The notes: generated by a model not told the origin, from the letters alone. 64,000 nucleotides of DNA from Favolaschia claudopus (GCA_037176885.1 JAWWNJ010000038.1:310001-374000), one strand, 5' to 3'. Counted from the stretch's first letter, positions 32,510 through 43,912 are shown. Made by a program: numbers and translations.

Positions 32510-33684
32510 CACTGTGCAGAGGAAAGGTTTTGAAATTCATGATGTTGTTCAGGACCTTGGGTTAGGTATTTCATCGTCATTTGTGTTAAATTTCATGATC
32601 TTTCGTCGGATTCCATGACGAAACGTTACGATCCGGGGTCCTGAAATTCCTAACGACTGTGGGCCCGTTCCTAACGTTTTTTCATGACATTTTGTCATGA
32701 TCTTCGCAATGATTCGTCCGAAAGTACCACCGAAGCGCTAGCCAGCTATCCCGACGCCTTACTCCTTATGAAACTCCATGGAAGAGGTATAAAACAGGAT
32801 ATATTTCAAGTACTGGACAATACAGTTGCAGTACTACTATAATAATACTCTGACGTTCAAAATCTCGCCACCGTCGCGATCAGCCGTACTGAAACAGCTT
32901 GCGTGTCTCGGAAACACACTACGGAGAATGAAAAAGAGGTAGAGCAGGGAAGCAACTCACCGAGTTAGACAGATCATCGAATGCTCTGTCGTCATCAAAG
33001 AGCTAAATTACAGGGAAAGAGCGCATTAATGAGCTGCAATGCACTCTCGCAGAATCACTCACAATGATAGCCACTTCATCCCGGGTCATCCTTCGCCACC
33101 CCTTACTCCTTTGAGAGTCTTGCGCACTGCAGAGAGATCGAGCTCGATACGACGGAGTGGATTGACTCCGATTGAGCCTAGAGGGCGGTGACGTAGGGAA
33201 GGAGGCGTGGTCGTCGTGAGAGTCCGTGTTACAGCAGAGTGTGTTACGGCGGCGGCGGCGCTCTACGATGGCGACTTGGAGGGAGGTCACGGTGGGGGGA
33301 GACAAGAGGCGTTGTGAGCGGCCGCAGCATACTTATGTGTGCTGCGGATGTGGAGCAATGCTGTAAGTGACGTCATCGACTCGGCAGCTCGGCCACAGGA
33401 CTTGAAAAATTTGCTGGTTTTTCGAGGCCGAAATTCGTGATGTTTCGTCGTGAATGCAGGTTCAAGATTTTTATGTCACTTTTTGAAAGAGAATTATATG
33501 CATTATCCTGTAATGTGGTCCCACAGTTGAATATGAGTGCGGTATCACACCTTGTAACTTTGAGAAGTTTTGGAGCATCATGAAACGAGTCTTGAAATTC
33601 ATGACGTGTATTCTGACGAAACGTCAGGAATCTTGAATTTCAAGACGATGATCTCGAATTTCATGACAAATACTTCTCACAGTG
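32510..33684. mobile_element. hAT-like non-autonomous element, copy 1 (1175 bp)
   Basis: The terminal inverted repeats are CACTGTG, with weaker similarity beyond. It splits the copia LTR. The intact LTR at 40,900-40,937 preserves the empty site and shows that AGAGGTCT was duplicated: the right copy is intact, and the left is AGATCT after loss of 2 bp. An 8-bp duplication and CA..TG ends fit the hAT superfamily. It carries a spliced gene fragment and no transposase. Other copies are 41,074-42,000 (inverted) and 56,759-56,903 (fragment). Confidence 0.8.
32961..33305 (-). pseudogene. Spliced gene fragment carried by the hAT-like element
   Basis: Exon 1 (33,063-33,305) starts MSPPTVTSLQVAIVERRRRR and ends about TRDEVAII. 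A GT..AG intron (33,003-33,062) leads to a 42-bp exon, LFDDDRAFDDLSNS, followed by a GTGAGT donor. The inverted copy at 41,181-41,555 keeps the same start and splice signals. Exon 1 is Arg/Ser-rich. No domain was recognised. It may be a captured host gene fragment or the element's own gene. Confidence 0.45.
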
Positions 33685-34063
33685 AGAGGTCTGAAGTCAA
33701 CATGAGAACTCTAGTAGATTGCAATGTGAAGTAAATACTTGCCTGAAGTCAACAGTGAGAACTGAGGACTCAAGGCACTAGCTAGGCTGTATATATAGGT
33801 ACATGAACAAAGGGAATGCTACATATGGTAGATAAAGGGGAAGACCTAATTGGGAACAAGGGGATTACCATAAAGAGAACAAAGGATATAGGATCAGGTA
33901 TCAATGATAGGACCATCAAGGATCACAGGGGTGCATAGGATCAGTAGGATCAGATATTGATGATAGGATCATAAAGGATCAAAGTGGTGACACTCATGAG
34001 AGTGAGAGATGTCAGAGGCAAAACCCAGATTCCAACACTCCCCCGTGACGAGACAAGTCTCGC

Positions 34064-35205
34064 TCATCTCCCCCGTAATCCTATCAGACCACGCAACTTT
34101 TCCACAATAGGACGTGCAAGGGCCTTAGTTAGGATATCTGCAAGTTGATCTCCAGTGGGAATGTAGTCCACAGAGATGAACCGTTTAGCAACTTGATCTC
34201 TCAGCCAATAAAAGGCCAAGTCCAAGTGCTTCATACTGTCAGGGGAACCCCCCGCTTCCCCGACCCGCTCCGCTATTCCTTGCATCACTCCAGCCTTCTT
34301 GGGAACGCTACTCCCTCCAGACTTCCCCCTTTGTCACACCTTCCTCCTTCCGACCCCCCGTTCCCCTCCTCGACAGACTCCTGTCGACCCTGCGCTCCTA
34401 CAGCTAGTGCTCAGCGCAACCCGGTTCCCTACTGGTCTTCCGGTTAGACTTCTAGCCCTCCGAGAGCTCTGGTACCCCGAGCTCTGGTCGTCCGGACCTC
34501 TGGCCTTCCGGCTCCGGTCCCCCGGTCCCCGGCCCGGCTTCCCACGCTCCCCCGGAGCTGGGCCAAGCCCCAGCGGTTCTGTCACCCAAGCCTCGATGCT
34601 CCTGCTGTCTCGCCCTGGCTCTAGCGCCCTTCCCGGGTTCCCTGGGCTCTATTCCCCCGGTTCCCCGACCCTCCGGGCCCCGAGCTCCGGCCCTCCGGAC
34701 TCCGGCTCCGGTTTCCCACGCTCCCCGGACCACAGGGTATCTTCGGGCCTTCGTCGGTCTACGATCTCTGGACCAGTATTGTGATCCTCCCTCTTCTGGG
34801 CATATCCCTGGCTCCTGCTACTGTTGGATCATCTGATCATTGATATCACATCATAGATGCTGTGCTACTACATAGTTCCCATGCACCGTGAGAAGTCACG
34901 CGTCACGCGCCCTTTTACTGTGACGCCTGGGCATGGAGACTCCTTACTCTGTTCTCTAAGGATTCTCCCTCTGCCCAGGTGAGTAGACACTCTTCCTCTT
35001 GTTGTAGCTAGCCCACTAAGGATTCTCCCTCTGCCCAGTGCTTGTTGGACTCTTGAGTGGGCCTCAGGCCCTGGCAGCTGTTGCCCTTACACATACATCC
35101 ATGGTGCTCAGGGTTTTAGCAACCTGGATTGCAGACTGGTTGTCCATGAGGAGAAGGGAAGGGCCAGACACTCCATAGCCCAGTTCATAGAGCAAATTGC
35201 GCACC
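34064..35205 (-). pseudogene. Copia RNase H fragment, split by a solo LTR
   Basis: Minus-strand copia RNase H sequence is in two pieces. LLYELGYGVSGPSLLLMDNQ with SAIQVAK lies at about 35,205-35,097. MKHLDLAFYWLRDQV with YIPTGDQLADILTKAL lies at 34,236-34,064. The gap is exactly filled by an 855-bp LTR with its 5-bp target duplication. The frame ends next to the polypurine tract of the LTR starting at 34,037, so it is the 3' end of that copia element. Upstream it is joined to a gypsy fragment. Confidence 0.8.
34237..35091 (+). repeat. Solo LTR (gypsy-type) with CATAC target duplication
   Basis: It begins TGTCAGGGG and ends CCCTTACA. CATAC flanks both sides (34,232-34,236; 35,092-35,096). It interrupts the RNase H frame of a copia element, which fits around it. 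The interior is C/T-rich with a repeated GGATTCTCCCTCTGCCCAG (about 34,960 and 35,020). The termini match those of the LTRs at 51,490 and 53,406. Confidence 0.85.
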
Positions 35206-37815
35206 CGCGGTAGAAAGCAGCGACAGCGTCCGGGGCAAAGACATTTTTTAGAGTGCTTCACCCATTGATCATGGGACGGGTCATAACCCTTCCAGCGAAC
35301 AAAGTACCATAGACTCCCATAGCGGATCTTGGCATCCAATATCTCCTCGACCTCCCATTGCTTGTCGCCAGGAACGTCAAGGACTGGTGGCGGCTCTTCG
35401 TGTCTGGGGCGAGTGGGGAATGGATTGGCTTCCACAAGCTGAAGTTTTACGACGGGGAAGACAGGGTGGAGGGCAGAGTACCGGGGCGGCAGCTCCAGTT
35501 TGAAGGCACCATTACCGACGACCTTCAGAACCTTGAAGGGGCCGATACGCCGGTGGGAGAATTTCACCGAAGGGCGGGTGGTGCGGATATCTGAAGCATT
35601 AACCCACACCCGGTCACCAACCTTGATGTCTGGAGCTGGTGTCCGCCAGCGGTCATAGTACTGCTTGTACTCTGCCTTGGCCTTGACGAGCACCGCCTTC
35701 GCCTCGGAAACCCCTGACGCAATCCGATCGTGGAACTCGTTTACAGCCTCTAACCTAGAACGTGCAGCGTGGGGCTCAAAGCCCATCCGTGGAAGCCGAC
35801 CAGTGTCCGTCATGAACGGTACCTGCTGCGTGGAGGAGTGCATGTGGTTGTTGTACGCAAACTCCGCTGCAGGTAGCAGCTCATCCCAGTTGTCCTGCTT
35901 GTAATTGGTGAAGAGCCGGACGTACTGCTCGAGTTCCTGGTTAACACGCTCCGTTTGGCCATCGGTCTGCGGGTGGTAGGCCGTAGAAGTGGCTGGGGTG
36001 ACCCCAACGAGGCGCCAAAGCTCGCGCGTGAACTCTGCGATGAACTGGGTGCCACGATCCGAGATGTACTTCTCCGGCAGGCCATGGTGGCGCCAGACAT
36101 TCCGGTAGTACAGCCGAGCAGCGCCAACCGCGTCAATGGTGACTCCATGAAGTGCGCTCTCTTCCCAAGGGCACAGACAACGACCATGACTGCATCGTAT
36201 CCATGGGCCTCGGGAAGCTCGACAATGAAGTCGACTGAGACGGTGTGCCAGCGCTCCTCGGGGACCTCTGTGGGGTGGAGCTCACCAATTGGCAGTCTAC
36301 GAAGCGCCTTGGTGCGGCAGCACAAGTCACAAGTCGCAACGTACCGGCCGACATGGCGCGACAGTTGGGGCCACCAGTAGTTCCGAGACACGAGCTCCAG
36401 AGTCTTGAAACGACCGGCATGGCCTGCAACGCGCGTGTCATGGTGTTGCTCCAGGATGCGTCGGCGGAGGTCCTTGTCTCGGGGGACGACAACCTTCCCC
36501 CGGAAGTAAAGGAGTCCACCTTCAATACGCCATTCCGAAGACCGGGCAGACCGCACACCTCGGGCCTTGAGGAGTTCCTTGGCAGTCAGGGCAATGGGCT
36601 CTTCAAGGTCGGGTTCCCAGGCAAGCGCATCGCGAATGTCGCGCAAGAGGGGAGCCTCAGGGAGAGCAATAACCAGGGCTTCGGTGGCCCGAACGTGGAA
36701 CAGCTCGGGCCGAAGCAGGGTAATGTCCTGGTTATCGTCCTGCACTCCATGGTCCGGTCTCCGAGAAAGCGCGTCAGGGCGACCCATGAGGCGACCCGGT
36801 TGGTGGTGCAGCGAGATGTCGAAACGGGAGAGGTAGAGAGACCACCGAGCTTGGCGGCGATTGAGCTTCTGGGCCTTCCGGAAATATTCCAGGTTTTTGT
36901 GGTCCGTCCAGATCTCAACCGGGTGCTGCGCGCCCTCAAGGAAGTGGCGCCACTTCTCAAGGGCTCGCACAATCGCAAGCATCTCCTTGTCGTGAATTTC
37001 GTAATTCCGCTGCACCTCGTTCAGGCTTTTGGAGTAGAACGCAACCGGATGCCACTTACCATCGTCACCCTGCTGGGAGAGGACGGCACTGGTGGCATAG
37101 TCAGAGCTGTCAGCCTCGAGCCAGTACGCGCGCTCGGGGTTCGGGAGAACCAGAACGGGGTCCAGAGTCACCCGCCGCTTGAGCTCGTCAAAGGCAGCTT
37201 GCTCTTCAGGCCCCCAGGTCCAGGCAATGCCCTTCTTGGTGACTCTGAAGAGGGCTTGAGCAACGTCTGAGAAGCCCGCAATGAACCGGCGGTAGAAGTT
37301 TGTGAAGCCAAGGAACTGCTGCACATCCTTCTTATTCTCAGGCGCTGGCCAAGCTGCCACTCCTGCAACCTTTACAGGGTCCATCTTGACGTGATTGTGG
37401 GAGATAATCACGCCGAGGTACTCAATAGAGGTCCGCTCAAACTCACACTTCTCGGCTCGAAGGTAAAGCTTGTTTGCGCGAAGCCTCCGCAGGACCTCTC
37501 GGACGATCTCTCGATGCCGACGGATGTCTGAGTGGGCAATGAGGATATCGTCGAGGTAGACCATGACGTCGCAAGAGAGGATAAGATCCTGGAAGATGTC
37601 GTTCATCATGGTCTGGAAGGTTGCAGGGGAGTTGGTCAGACCGAAGTACATAACCAGCGGCTCAAACAGTCCCCGGTTGGTCCGGAACACTGCCTTCCAC
37701 TCGTCGCCTTCACGGATTCGAACATTGTTAAAGCCCCACCGGACATCGAGCTTCGTGAAGTACCGAGCTCCCCTGAGTCGGTTGATGAGGAAGCTTGAAC
37801 ATCTCCTGAGTTTAT
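35206..37815 (-). pseudogene. Ty3/gypsy pol remnant 2: RT, RNase H, integrase, chromodomain with frameshift
   Basis: The long minus-strand frame (from about 37,815) starts inside the RT ([20 protein letters not shown]). It has [18 protein letters not shown] and the catalytic VYLDDILI, then RNase H ([32 protein letters not shown]). An integrase zinc finger follows ([14 protein letters not shown] with CDLCCR) and then the start of the core ([20 protein letters not shown]). At about 36,130 the frame shifts. The rest of the core is read out of frame, and the chromodomain part (VEEILDAKIRYGSLWYFVRW) continues in another frame from 35,843. The end after the chromodomain is damaged and joins a copia fragment. 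Gag, protease and the N-terminal RT are missing. It is non-functional but the better preserved of the two gypsy copies. Confidence 0.9.
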
Positions 37816-38160
37816 CATCCTGAGATCTCATCCCTCTGCGCTCTTCACTCTCTTTGCCCTTATAGTGTGTGTGTTTAAGTCTTGTAGTTAGGAACACCAA
37901 CTATATCCTCTTTGAGAGGTAGTCTTTGATCCACCAGAAAACAGACGGTAGTCAATCCTGTTGATTCTGGGGTTAGGGCCTAAGTGCCTTACAACTGGGT
38001 GTTCTTTAGCATCAGTTACATACACATACCTACTTTAGTTGCCTCTTCTCACACACACACTCCTGAGGGCGCCATCTGTTTGTGCAGGTGGTTCTAGCTT
38101 ATCATCCATCTTTCCTGCGCATTTTCCATTCCCTATATCCCCCCATATTCTCTCCCTGCC
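37816..38160 (+). other. 5' leader region of a copia element
   Basis: This non-coding stretch lies between the gypsy fragment and the copia gag ATG at 38,161. It ends in pyrimidine-rich sequence and contains CACACACACAC. It may include LTR and primer-binding sequence of the copia element, but no LTR ends or tRNA-complementary site could be identified. Confidence 0.35.
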
Positions 38161-40621
38161 ATGACTCATGATGAGAGGCTTCCCATCCTTACCAAGCTAT
38201 ATTCTCCAACTGGTCCAGTGACTGAGTCCCAAGGCTAAACTCAAAGCCAAGGGTGTCTGGTCCTATTGTCTGCCTGCAGCTTCTGATGCAGAGATTAATG
38301 CAGAGGCTAGAGACAGATGCTCTGGTCTCTTGTGGCAGATGTTCGGTGATGATGTCAAGCCTCTTGTTAAGGAACATGAGGATGATCCTTGCGCTCTTTG
38401 GACAGTTTTGGAGCAGTGCTTTTCCCCTAGAAAGGCAGGCGCTCGTTTCACTGCCTACCGCACTCTCACCTCTATTCGTCTTGGTGAAGGTGAGAGCTTA
38501 GTCTTTCTGGTTGGTCGCATGGAGCAGAACACTATCTGTTTTGTTAAGGATGGTGAAACATTCTTTGAAGCGGATATTGACGAGGGGAACCAAGCATTTG
38601 TGAGAGAAGTGCCTTCTGATTCTGTTTCAGCTCTGGCTGCAGTTGGGACTTTGCCTCTTGATCTGGAACTGTTGGATCGTCGACTTGGGCATCACAATGA
38701 CAGCCAGAAGATCTCGAGCAAGAATCTGGTTACTGGTGCGAAGCTTACTTCAAATCAGAAGCCAGATCCCATCTGTGAGCCCTCCCTTGCTGGCAAGCTG
38801 AATGGCTCCATTTCCTTCCACTGGACATCGTGCATCTGCACCTCTTGAATTAATACACTCTGATCTGAAGCAGTACAAAGTGTTCACCCGTGAGGGGTGG
38901 AGGCATCGTATTGTCTTTGTTGATGATCAGATCACACAAGCTTCAAAGTGTGTATGCACATGAAGCGCAAGAGTGGTGCGCTCAATGCATTCAAGGTGTT
39001 CAAAGCTTATGCTGAGAATCACTTTGGTTGCAAAATCAAAGAGTTTCAAGAGGATGAAGGTGGGGAGTACATGTCTCTAGAGTTTGAGGATTTCCTTACC
39101 TCTTGTGGCATTGTGCGCCGTCATTCGACAAGGAATAGACCGCAGCAGAACGGAACAGCAGAGCGTGCTAATCGCACGATTGATGAGCACGCTACAGCTA
39201 TGCTACATGAAGCTAATCTGCCGCCTCCTTTTAAAGCGCTTGCAGTTGCAGCTTATGTTCATGTTAGCAATATGCATCCCTCAGCTCATATCCCTGGAGA
39301 TACTACTCTGTTTGAGCTGTGGTACAAGCGTAAGCCTGATGTGTCACACCTTAGGGTGTGGGGCTGTCTTGCCTATGTTCATGTGCAGAGAGATAAACGG
39401 GACATCCACTTTCAAAAGTGCGTCTTTGTGGGATATCCCACACAACACAAGGGATGGCTCTTCTACAATCCAGAGACACGCAAAATTGTTGTCTCTGAGC
39501 GCGCAGTCTTTGATGAGCGCTATTACCCTGGGAACAAACCAACTCTTCTTAAACTCTGTCCTAATAGTCCATCCTCTGAATTTGTTGATCTTCCTCCAGT
39601 TGTGCAGGAGTTGCACAATGACGGGGGAGACGATGATGAGGATGATGACTTTGGTGTTTATCATGCACCTCCTGCTCCACCTCCCAATCCCCCAAATCCA
39701 GATCCTCCTTCCAATCACACTTCTCGTTCGCCTTCACCCGCTCCACCTCCTCCTGCCAATGACCCTCCTCAGCAGCAATCACCACCTCCTTCTCCTATTG
39801 AAATTGCTGCACGTCGGCTTTGTGGAAGGAAGCTGCTCTTGCCGAGATTAATGCTCTGCTTGAGAACTGCACCTGGGAAGTTGTGGATGCACCCCCTGGC
39901 GTTAAGCCAGTTCGTTCCCAATGGGTCTTTGTTATAAAGCACAAGTCTGATGGCTCCATTGAGCGTTACAAGGCGAGACTCGTTGCAGATGGTCGCACCC
40001 AGAAATATGGTGTTGACTACAACGAGATTTTCTCCCCTACTGTAAAACCTGCCACACTCCGTATTGTCCTTGCACTGGCTGCACAGCACGACCTCAAACA
40101 TCGTTCCATTGACTTCTCATCTGCCTACCTGAATGGTCACCTGGAGGAGGACGTCTATATGACTCAGCCACCTGGTTTTCCTCAGGGACGGCATGACCAG
40201 CTCCTTAAGCTTCATCGCACCATTTATGGTCTGAGGCAAGCTGGACGTGAATGGTACAAGGTCCTGTGTGCAAAGCTGGTTAAGATGGGCTTCACATGTC
40301 TCCAGTCTGACCGCTCTTGCTTCATCTTTGCTAGAGGCTTGCTATCTATGTTGATGACAGCACCATCGCTGCTAAAGATGATGCTGAAATTGACAAGGTC
40401 ATTGAAGAGCTCTCTAAAGAGTTCAAGCTCAAAGATCTTGGTCCCACAGAGTGGTTGTTGGGTATGAAGATCGAGCGTGACCCTCAGACTGGAGCCATTA
40501 CCCTATCTCAGCGCCAGTATGCTGTGGACATGCTTGAGGACTTCAACATGTTGGACTGTCATCCTGTTTCGACGCCAATGCTCCCTGGTCTAGTTTTGAC
40601 CAATCTTATCATCAATATCTG
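38161..40621 (+). pseudogene. Ty1/copia gag-pol, frame-shifted and lacking RNase H
   Basis: From ATG 38,161 the order is copia-like. Gag gives RCSGLLWQMFGDDVKPLV, then TVLEQCFSPRKAGARFTAYR. A gag-pre-integrase piece gives LPLDLELLDRRLGHHN. Integrase gives LIHSDLKQ, EDEGGEYMSLEF and RPQQNGTAERANR (D, D and E blocks). A Pro-rich linker follows, then RT with TWEVVDAPPGVKPVRSQWVF, SSAYLNGHLEEDVYMTQPPG and, after a frameshift at about 40,335, YVDDSTIAAK. Stops and frame changes occur near 38,246, 38,848, 39,840 and 40,335, and parts of gag, protease and integrase are missing. Coding ends at VSTPMLPGL, where it joins an LTR fragment. Confidence 0.85.
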
Positions 40622-40937
40622 ATCCTACTGATCCTATGCATCCCTCTGATCCTTCATGATCCTATCATTGATACCTGATCCTACTGATCCTATGTCCTTT
40701 GTTCTCTTTATGGCAATCCCCTTGTTCCCAATTAGGTAGTTCCTTTGTGCCCAATTAGGTCTTCCCTTTATCTACCATATGTAGCATTCCCTTTGTTCCT
40801 GTACCTATATATACAGCCTAGCTAGTGCCTTGAGTCCTCAGTTCTCACTGTTGACTTCAGGCGAGTATTTACTTCACATTGCAATCTACTAGAGTTCTCA
40901 CTGTTGACTTCAGACCTCTGTGCTTGCCTGTTCAACA
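40606..40937 (+). repeat. Partial copia LTR (inverted relative to 32,486-34,037)
   Basis: It matches the reverse complement of the LTR at 34,037 from its TATCATCAATATCTGATCC segment to the TGTTCAACA end. About 80 bp of the LTR start is missing. The TATATATA box is kept. It is uninterrupted at the position where the other LTR has the hAT-like insertion. Confidence 0.85.
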
Positions 40938-40996
40938 CTTCTCTCACAAATGCTTGGTTCCCCTCGTCAATATCCGCTTCAAAGATGTTGGGAAAA

Positions 40997-41073
40997 TGGC
41001 TGAAGCAGGATTCGAACCTGCGACCTTCTCATGTCATGTGAGATGCTCTAACCCGAAGGTATCCAACTGAGCC
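40997..41073 (-). other. Degenerate tRNA-like sequence
   Basis: The minus strand reads GGCTCAGTTGG (A-box), then GAGC, a TCTCA/TGAGA anticodon-like stem, AGGTC, and a perfect T-arm GCAGG-TTCGAAT-CCTGC with B-box GGTTCGAATCC, ending TTCAGCCA. The loop between the D-stem halves (GCTC...GAGC) has about 10 extra bases. The 5' acceptor half is missing, and the anticodon loop lacks U at position 33. It is a pseudo-tRNA, perhaps from a Met-like parent, or a SINE head. Confidence 0.5.
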
Positions 41074-41287
41074 ACCGTGACCTCCCTCCAAGTCGCCATC
41101 GTAGAGCGCCACCGCCGCCGTCATTCTCGCCAACACACTCTGCTGTAACACGGACCCTCACGACCACCTTGTCTTCCCCCACCGTGACCTCCCTCCAAGT
41201 CGCCATCGTAGAGCGCCACCGCCGCCGTCATTCTCGCCAACACACTCTGCTGTAACACGGACCCTCACGACCACCACGCCTCAGGCT
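41074..41287. repeat. Tandem duplication, 107-bp period
   Basis: ACCGTGACCTCCCTCCAAGT starts at 41,074 and again at 41,181. The two units are nearly identical through CACGGACCCTCACGACCAC. The duplication is inside hAT-like copy 2 only and duplicates the start of the carried gene fragment. Confidence 0.8.
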
Positions 41288-42000
41288 TCCCTACGTCACC
41301 GCCCTCTAGGCTCAATCGGAGTCAATCCACACCGTCGTGACTCGTATCCTCTCTATCGAGCTCGATCTCTCTGCAGTGCGCAAGACTCTCAAAGGAGTAA
41401 GGGGTGGCGAAGGATACCCGGGATGAAGTGGTTGGGCAGGCTATCATTGTGAGTGATTCTGCGAGAGTGCATTGCAGCTCATTAATGCGCTCTTTCCCTG
41501 TAATTTAGCTCTTTGATGACAACAGAGCATTCAATGATCTTCTAACCCGGTGAGTTGCTTCCCTGCTCTACCTCTTTTTCATTCTCCGTAGTGTGTTTCC
41601 GAGCCACGCAAGCTGTTTCAGTACGGCTGATAGCGACGGTGCGGAGATTTTGAAGGTCAGAGTATTATTATAGTAGTACTGCAACTGTATTGTCCAGTAC
41701 TTGAAATATATCCTGTTTTATACCTCTTCCATGGAGTTTCATAAGGAATAAGGTGTCGCGATAGCTGGCTAGCGCTTCGGTGGTACTTCCGGACGAATCA
41801 TTGCGAAGATCATGACAAAATGTCATGAAAAAACGTTAGGAACGGGCCCACAGTCGTTAGGAATTTCAGGACCCCGGATCGTAACGTTTCATCATGAAAT
41901 CCGACGAAAGATCATGAAATTCAACACAAATGACGACGAAATACCTAACACAAGGTCCTGAACAACATCATGAATTTCAAAACCTTCCCTTGGCACAGTG
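41074..42000 (-). mobile_element. hAT-like element, copy 2 (inverted, truncated)
   Basis: Its terminus CACTGTGCCAAGGGAAGG (minus strand, from 42,000) and its body match copy 1 at 32,510 onward. The other end is lost at 41,074, beside the tRNA-like sequence. It includes the spliced gene fragment with the same splice sites. Together with copy 1 it forms a large, imperfect inverted repeat about 8 kb apart. Confidence 0.8.
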
Positions 42001-42009
42001 GGGAACTCT

Positions 42010-43912
42010 GGAAGGAGTAGCGTTCCTAAGAAGGCTGGAGTGAGGCAAGGAATAGCGGGTACCACCACCACCTCGACGATCGACTCGCGAACGACGGCCT
42101 CCACGGCCCTTCGCCACCGCTGCGGAATACGAGGAGGAGGATGGGGAGGAGGAGGGAGAACGATGAGGAGATTGCGCGCACGCCAGAGGATGATGATGGA
42201 GAGGAGAGGAAGATGTTAGAGGAGCTGAACGCGTACCTGTCGGAGAATCCCATCGACGTCGAGTTCCCGAACGATCCCAGGAACTACAGCGAGGCGATGG
42301 CGGCACCGGACGCGGCGCAGTGGATGGAGGGAACGCGCGAGGAATTGGACTCTCTTCGTGAGCAAGGCGTCTTTAAACTCGTTCCTCCGTCTGCCTACCT
42401 GCTAACAAAACAATACTCGACCTCCGCCCCGTCTGCGCTCGCAAACACGACATGAATGGCAATGTCGTACGACACAAGGTCCGTTATTGCGCGAAAGGCT
42501 TCCGACAGGTCCACGGGCGCGATTTCTTCGACACGACATCGCCGACCGCGCGCCTCGAGTTCTTCCGTGCGCTCCTGCACCTCGCGGCCTCGCGCGGCTG
42601 GGACTTGCAGCAGATCGACGTGAAGACCGCATTTTTCAACGCCGCCCTGCCGGAGGAGGAACGACAATACGCGTGTCAGCCGAAACATTTCGAGGAGGAG
42701 GGGAAGTTGGATTGGCTGTGGGAGTTGTGGAAGGGGATTTATGGCCTGAAACAGGCGGGGGGGTTATGGAACAGGGAGTTGAATGCGGCGATGCTGGGAT
42801 GGGGTTTCCGCCGCCTGAGCTGCGAATGGTGCGTTTACTTCCGCAGGACCGCCGATGGGAAGATCACGATTGTGGTGATTCACGTCTACGACATGGCGGT
42901 CGCTGCCTCTAGCCGGGATGAAGCAAGCCGTTTCAAAGCTCAGCTTCGTTCGCGTTGAACGATATCGGACCTGGGCGACATAAATTACTGTCTTAAGATC
43001 AGAATCGTCCGTGACCCAGAACGCCGTACCGTCGCCTTGTCCCAAACCGCTCTCATTGACCGTGTCATCGCCCAATTCCGCCAGACCGACGCTTATCCTG
43101 TCGCCACTCCGATGGAGCCGAAACTCCGCCTCGTCCGCCCCGACACCATTCAACGCCCTTCGCCTGAAGATGCCGAACGCCTCGCCCAAATCCCTTACAG
43201 AGCACTCGTCGGAAGCCTCATGTACATCGCAATCGGTACTCGCCCCGACATATCGTTCGCGGTATCCACCCTGGCTGGCTTCCTGGATTGCTACGACACC
43301 TTCCTTTGGCAATGCGCCATCCGCGTTGTACGATACCTGAAAGGGGCCCGCAATCTTTCTCTGGTTCTTGGCGGCAAGGAAACTTCACCGAAGGGCTTCA
43401 GCGACTCGGATTGTGCTAACGATACGGAGAAGCGGAAATCTGTGATGGGCTACAAGTTCTCCTTCGGGTCTGGTGCTGTGACTTGGGCGTCGAGGAAGCA
43501 GAAAGTCGTCGCCGCTTCATCGACGGAGGCCGAGTACATCGCCGCATCTGAGGCAGCGCGGGAGGCGTATTGGTTGCGTTTGCTGGCGCGGGGCTTGGAA
43601 CTTTCACTGGCGGGACCTACTCCGATATTTTGCGACAACGACGCGGCAAGAGTAATGGCACACGATCAAGTTTTTCATAACCGTAATAAACACATCGATA
43701 CTCGGTACCACCACGTTCGCGACGGTGTCGAGAAGAACAAGATCGTCCTGCCCCGCGTCCGCTCTGTCGACAACGTCGCCGACTGTGTCACAAAGTCTTT
43801 GCCCACCGCCGACTTCCTGCGCCATCGGACTGGGGTTGGAGCGGATGGATTGAGGGGGGTGTTGTGTTGTGGACGCGTGGACGCGGAGATGCGCGAATGT
43901 GTGCACGCGTGA
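42010..43912 (+). pseudogene. Second Ty1/copia family: RT and RNase H with frameshifts
   Basis: An acidic linker reaches DPRNYSEAMAAPDAAQWMEG and REELDSLREQGVFKLVPPSA, the usual start of copia RT. After frame changes it continues VRYCAKGFRQVHGRDFFDTT, IDVKTAFFNAALPEEE and GIYGLKQAGGLWNRELN. The catalytic box reads HVYDMAVAA: one acidic residue of the usual YVDD is replaced, so the RT is dead. After a stop at 42,957 the next frame holds LVGSLMYIAIGTRPDISFAV and RNase H (SDSDCANDTEKRKSVMGYKF; VAASSTEAEYIAASEAARE; HIDTRYHHVRDGVEK). It ends before a TTGAGGGGGG polypurine tract. It is GC-richer than the copia at 38-40 kb, so it is a different family. Its upstream part is cut off by the hAT-like copy at 42,000. 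Confidence 0.88.

Larger units (their letters stand above)
32486..34037 (-). repeat. Copia 3' LTR, interrupted by a hAT-like element
   Basis: On the minus strand the LTR starts TGTTGGAATCTGGG at 34,037, directly after a CACGGGGGAG polypurine tract. It contains a TATATATA box and ends TGTTCAACA at 32,486. Without the inserted element (32,510-33,684) it is about 377 bp. A partial second LTR lies inverted at 40,606-40,937. Confidence 0.85.

Noticed and set aside
34299..34784. 161-aa Pro/Ser-rich plus-strand frame and its antisense partners
   Set aside because: They lie wholly inside the C/T-rich solo LTR and are due to composition.
36245..37270. 341-aa plus-strand frame
   Set aside because: It is the antisense shadow of the gypsy RT, RNase H and integrase coding sequence on the minus strand.
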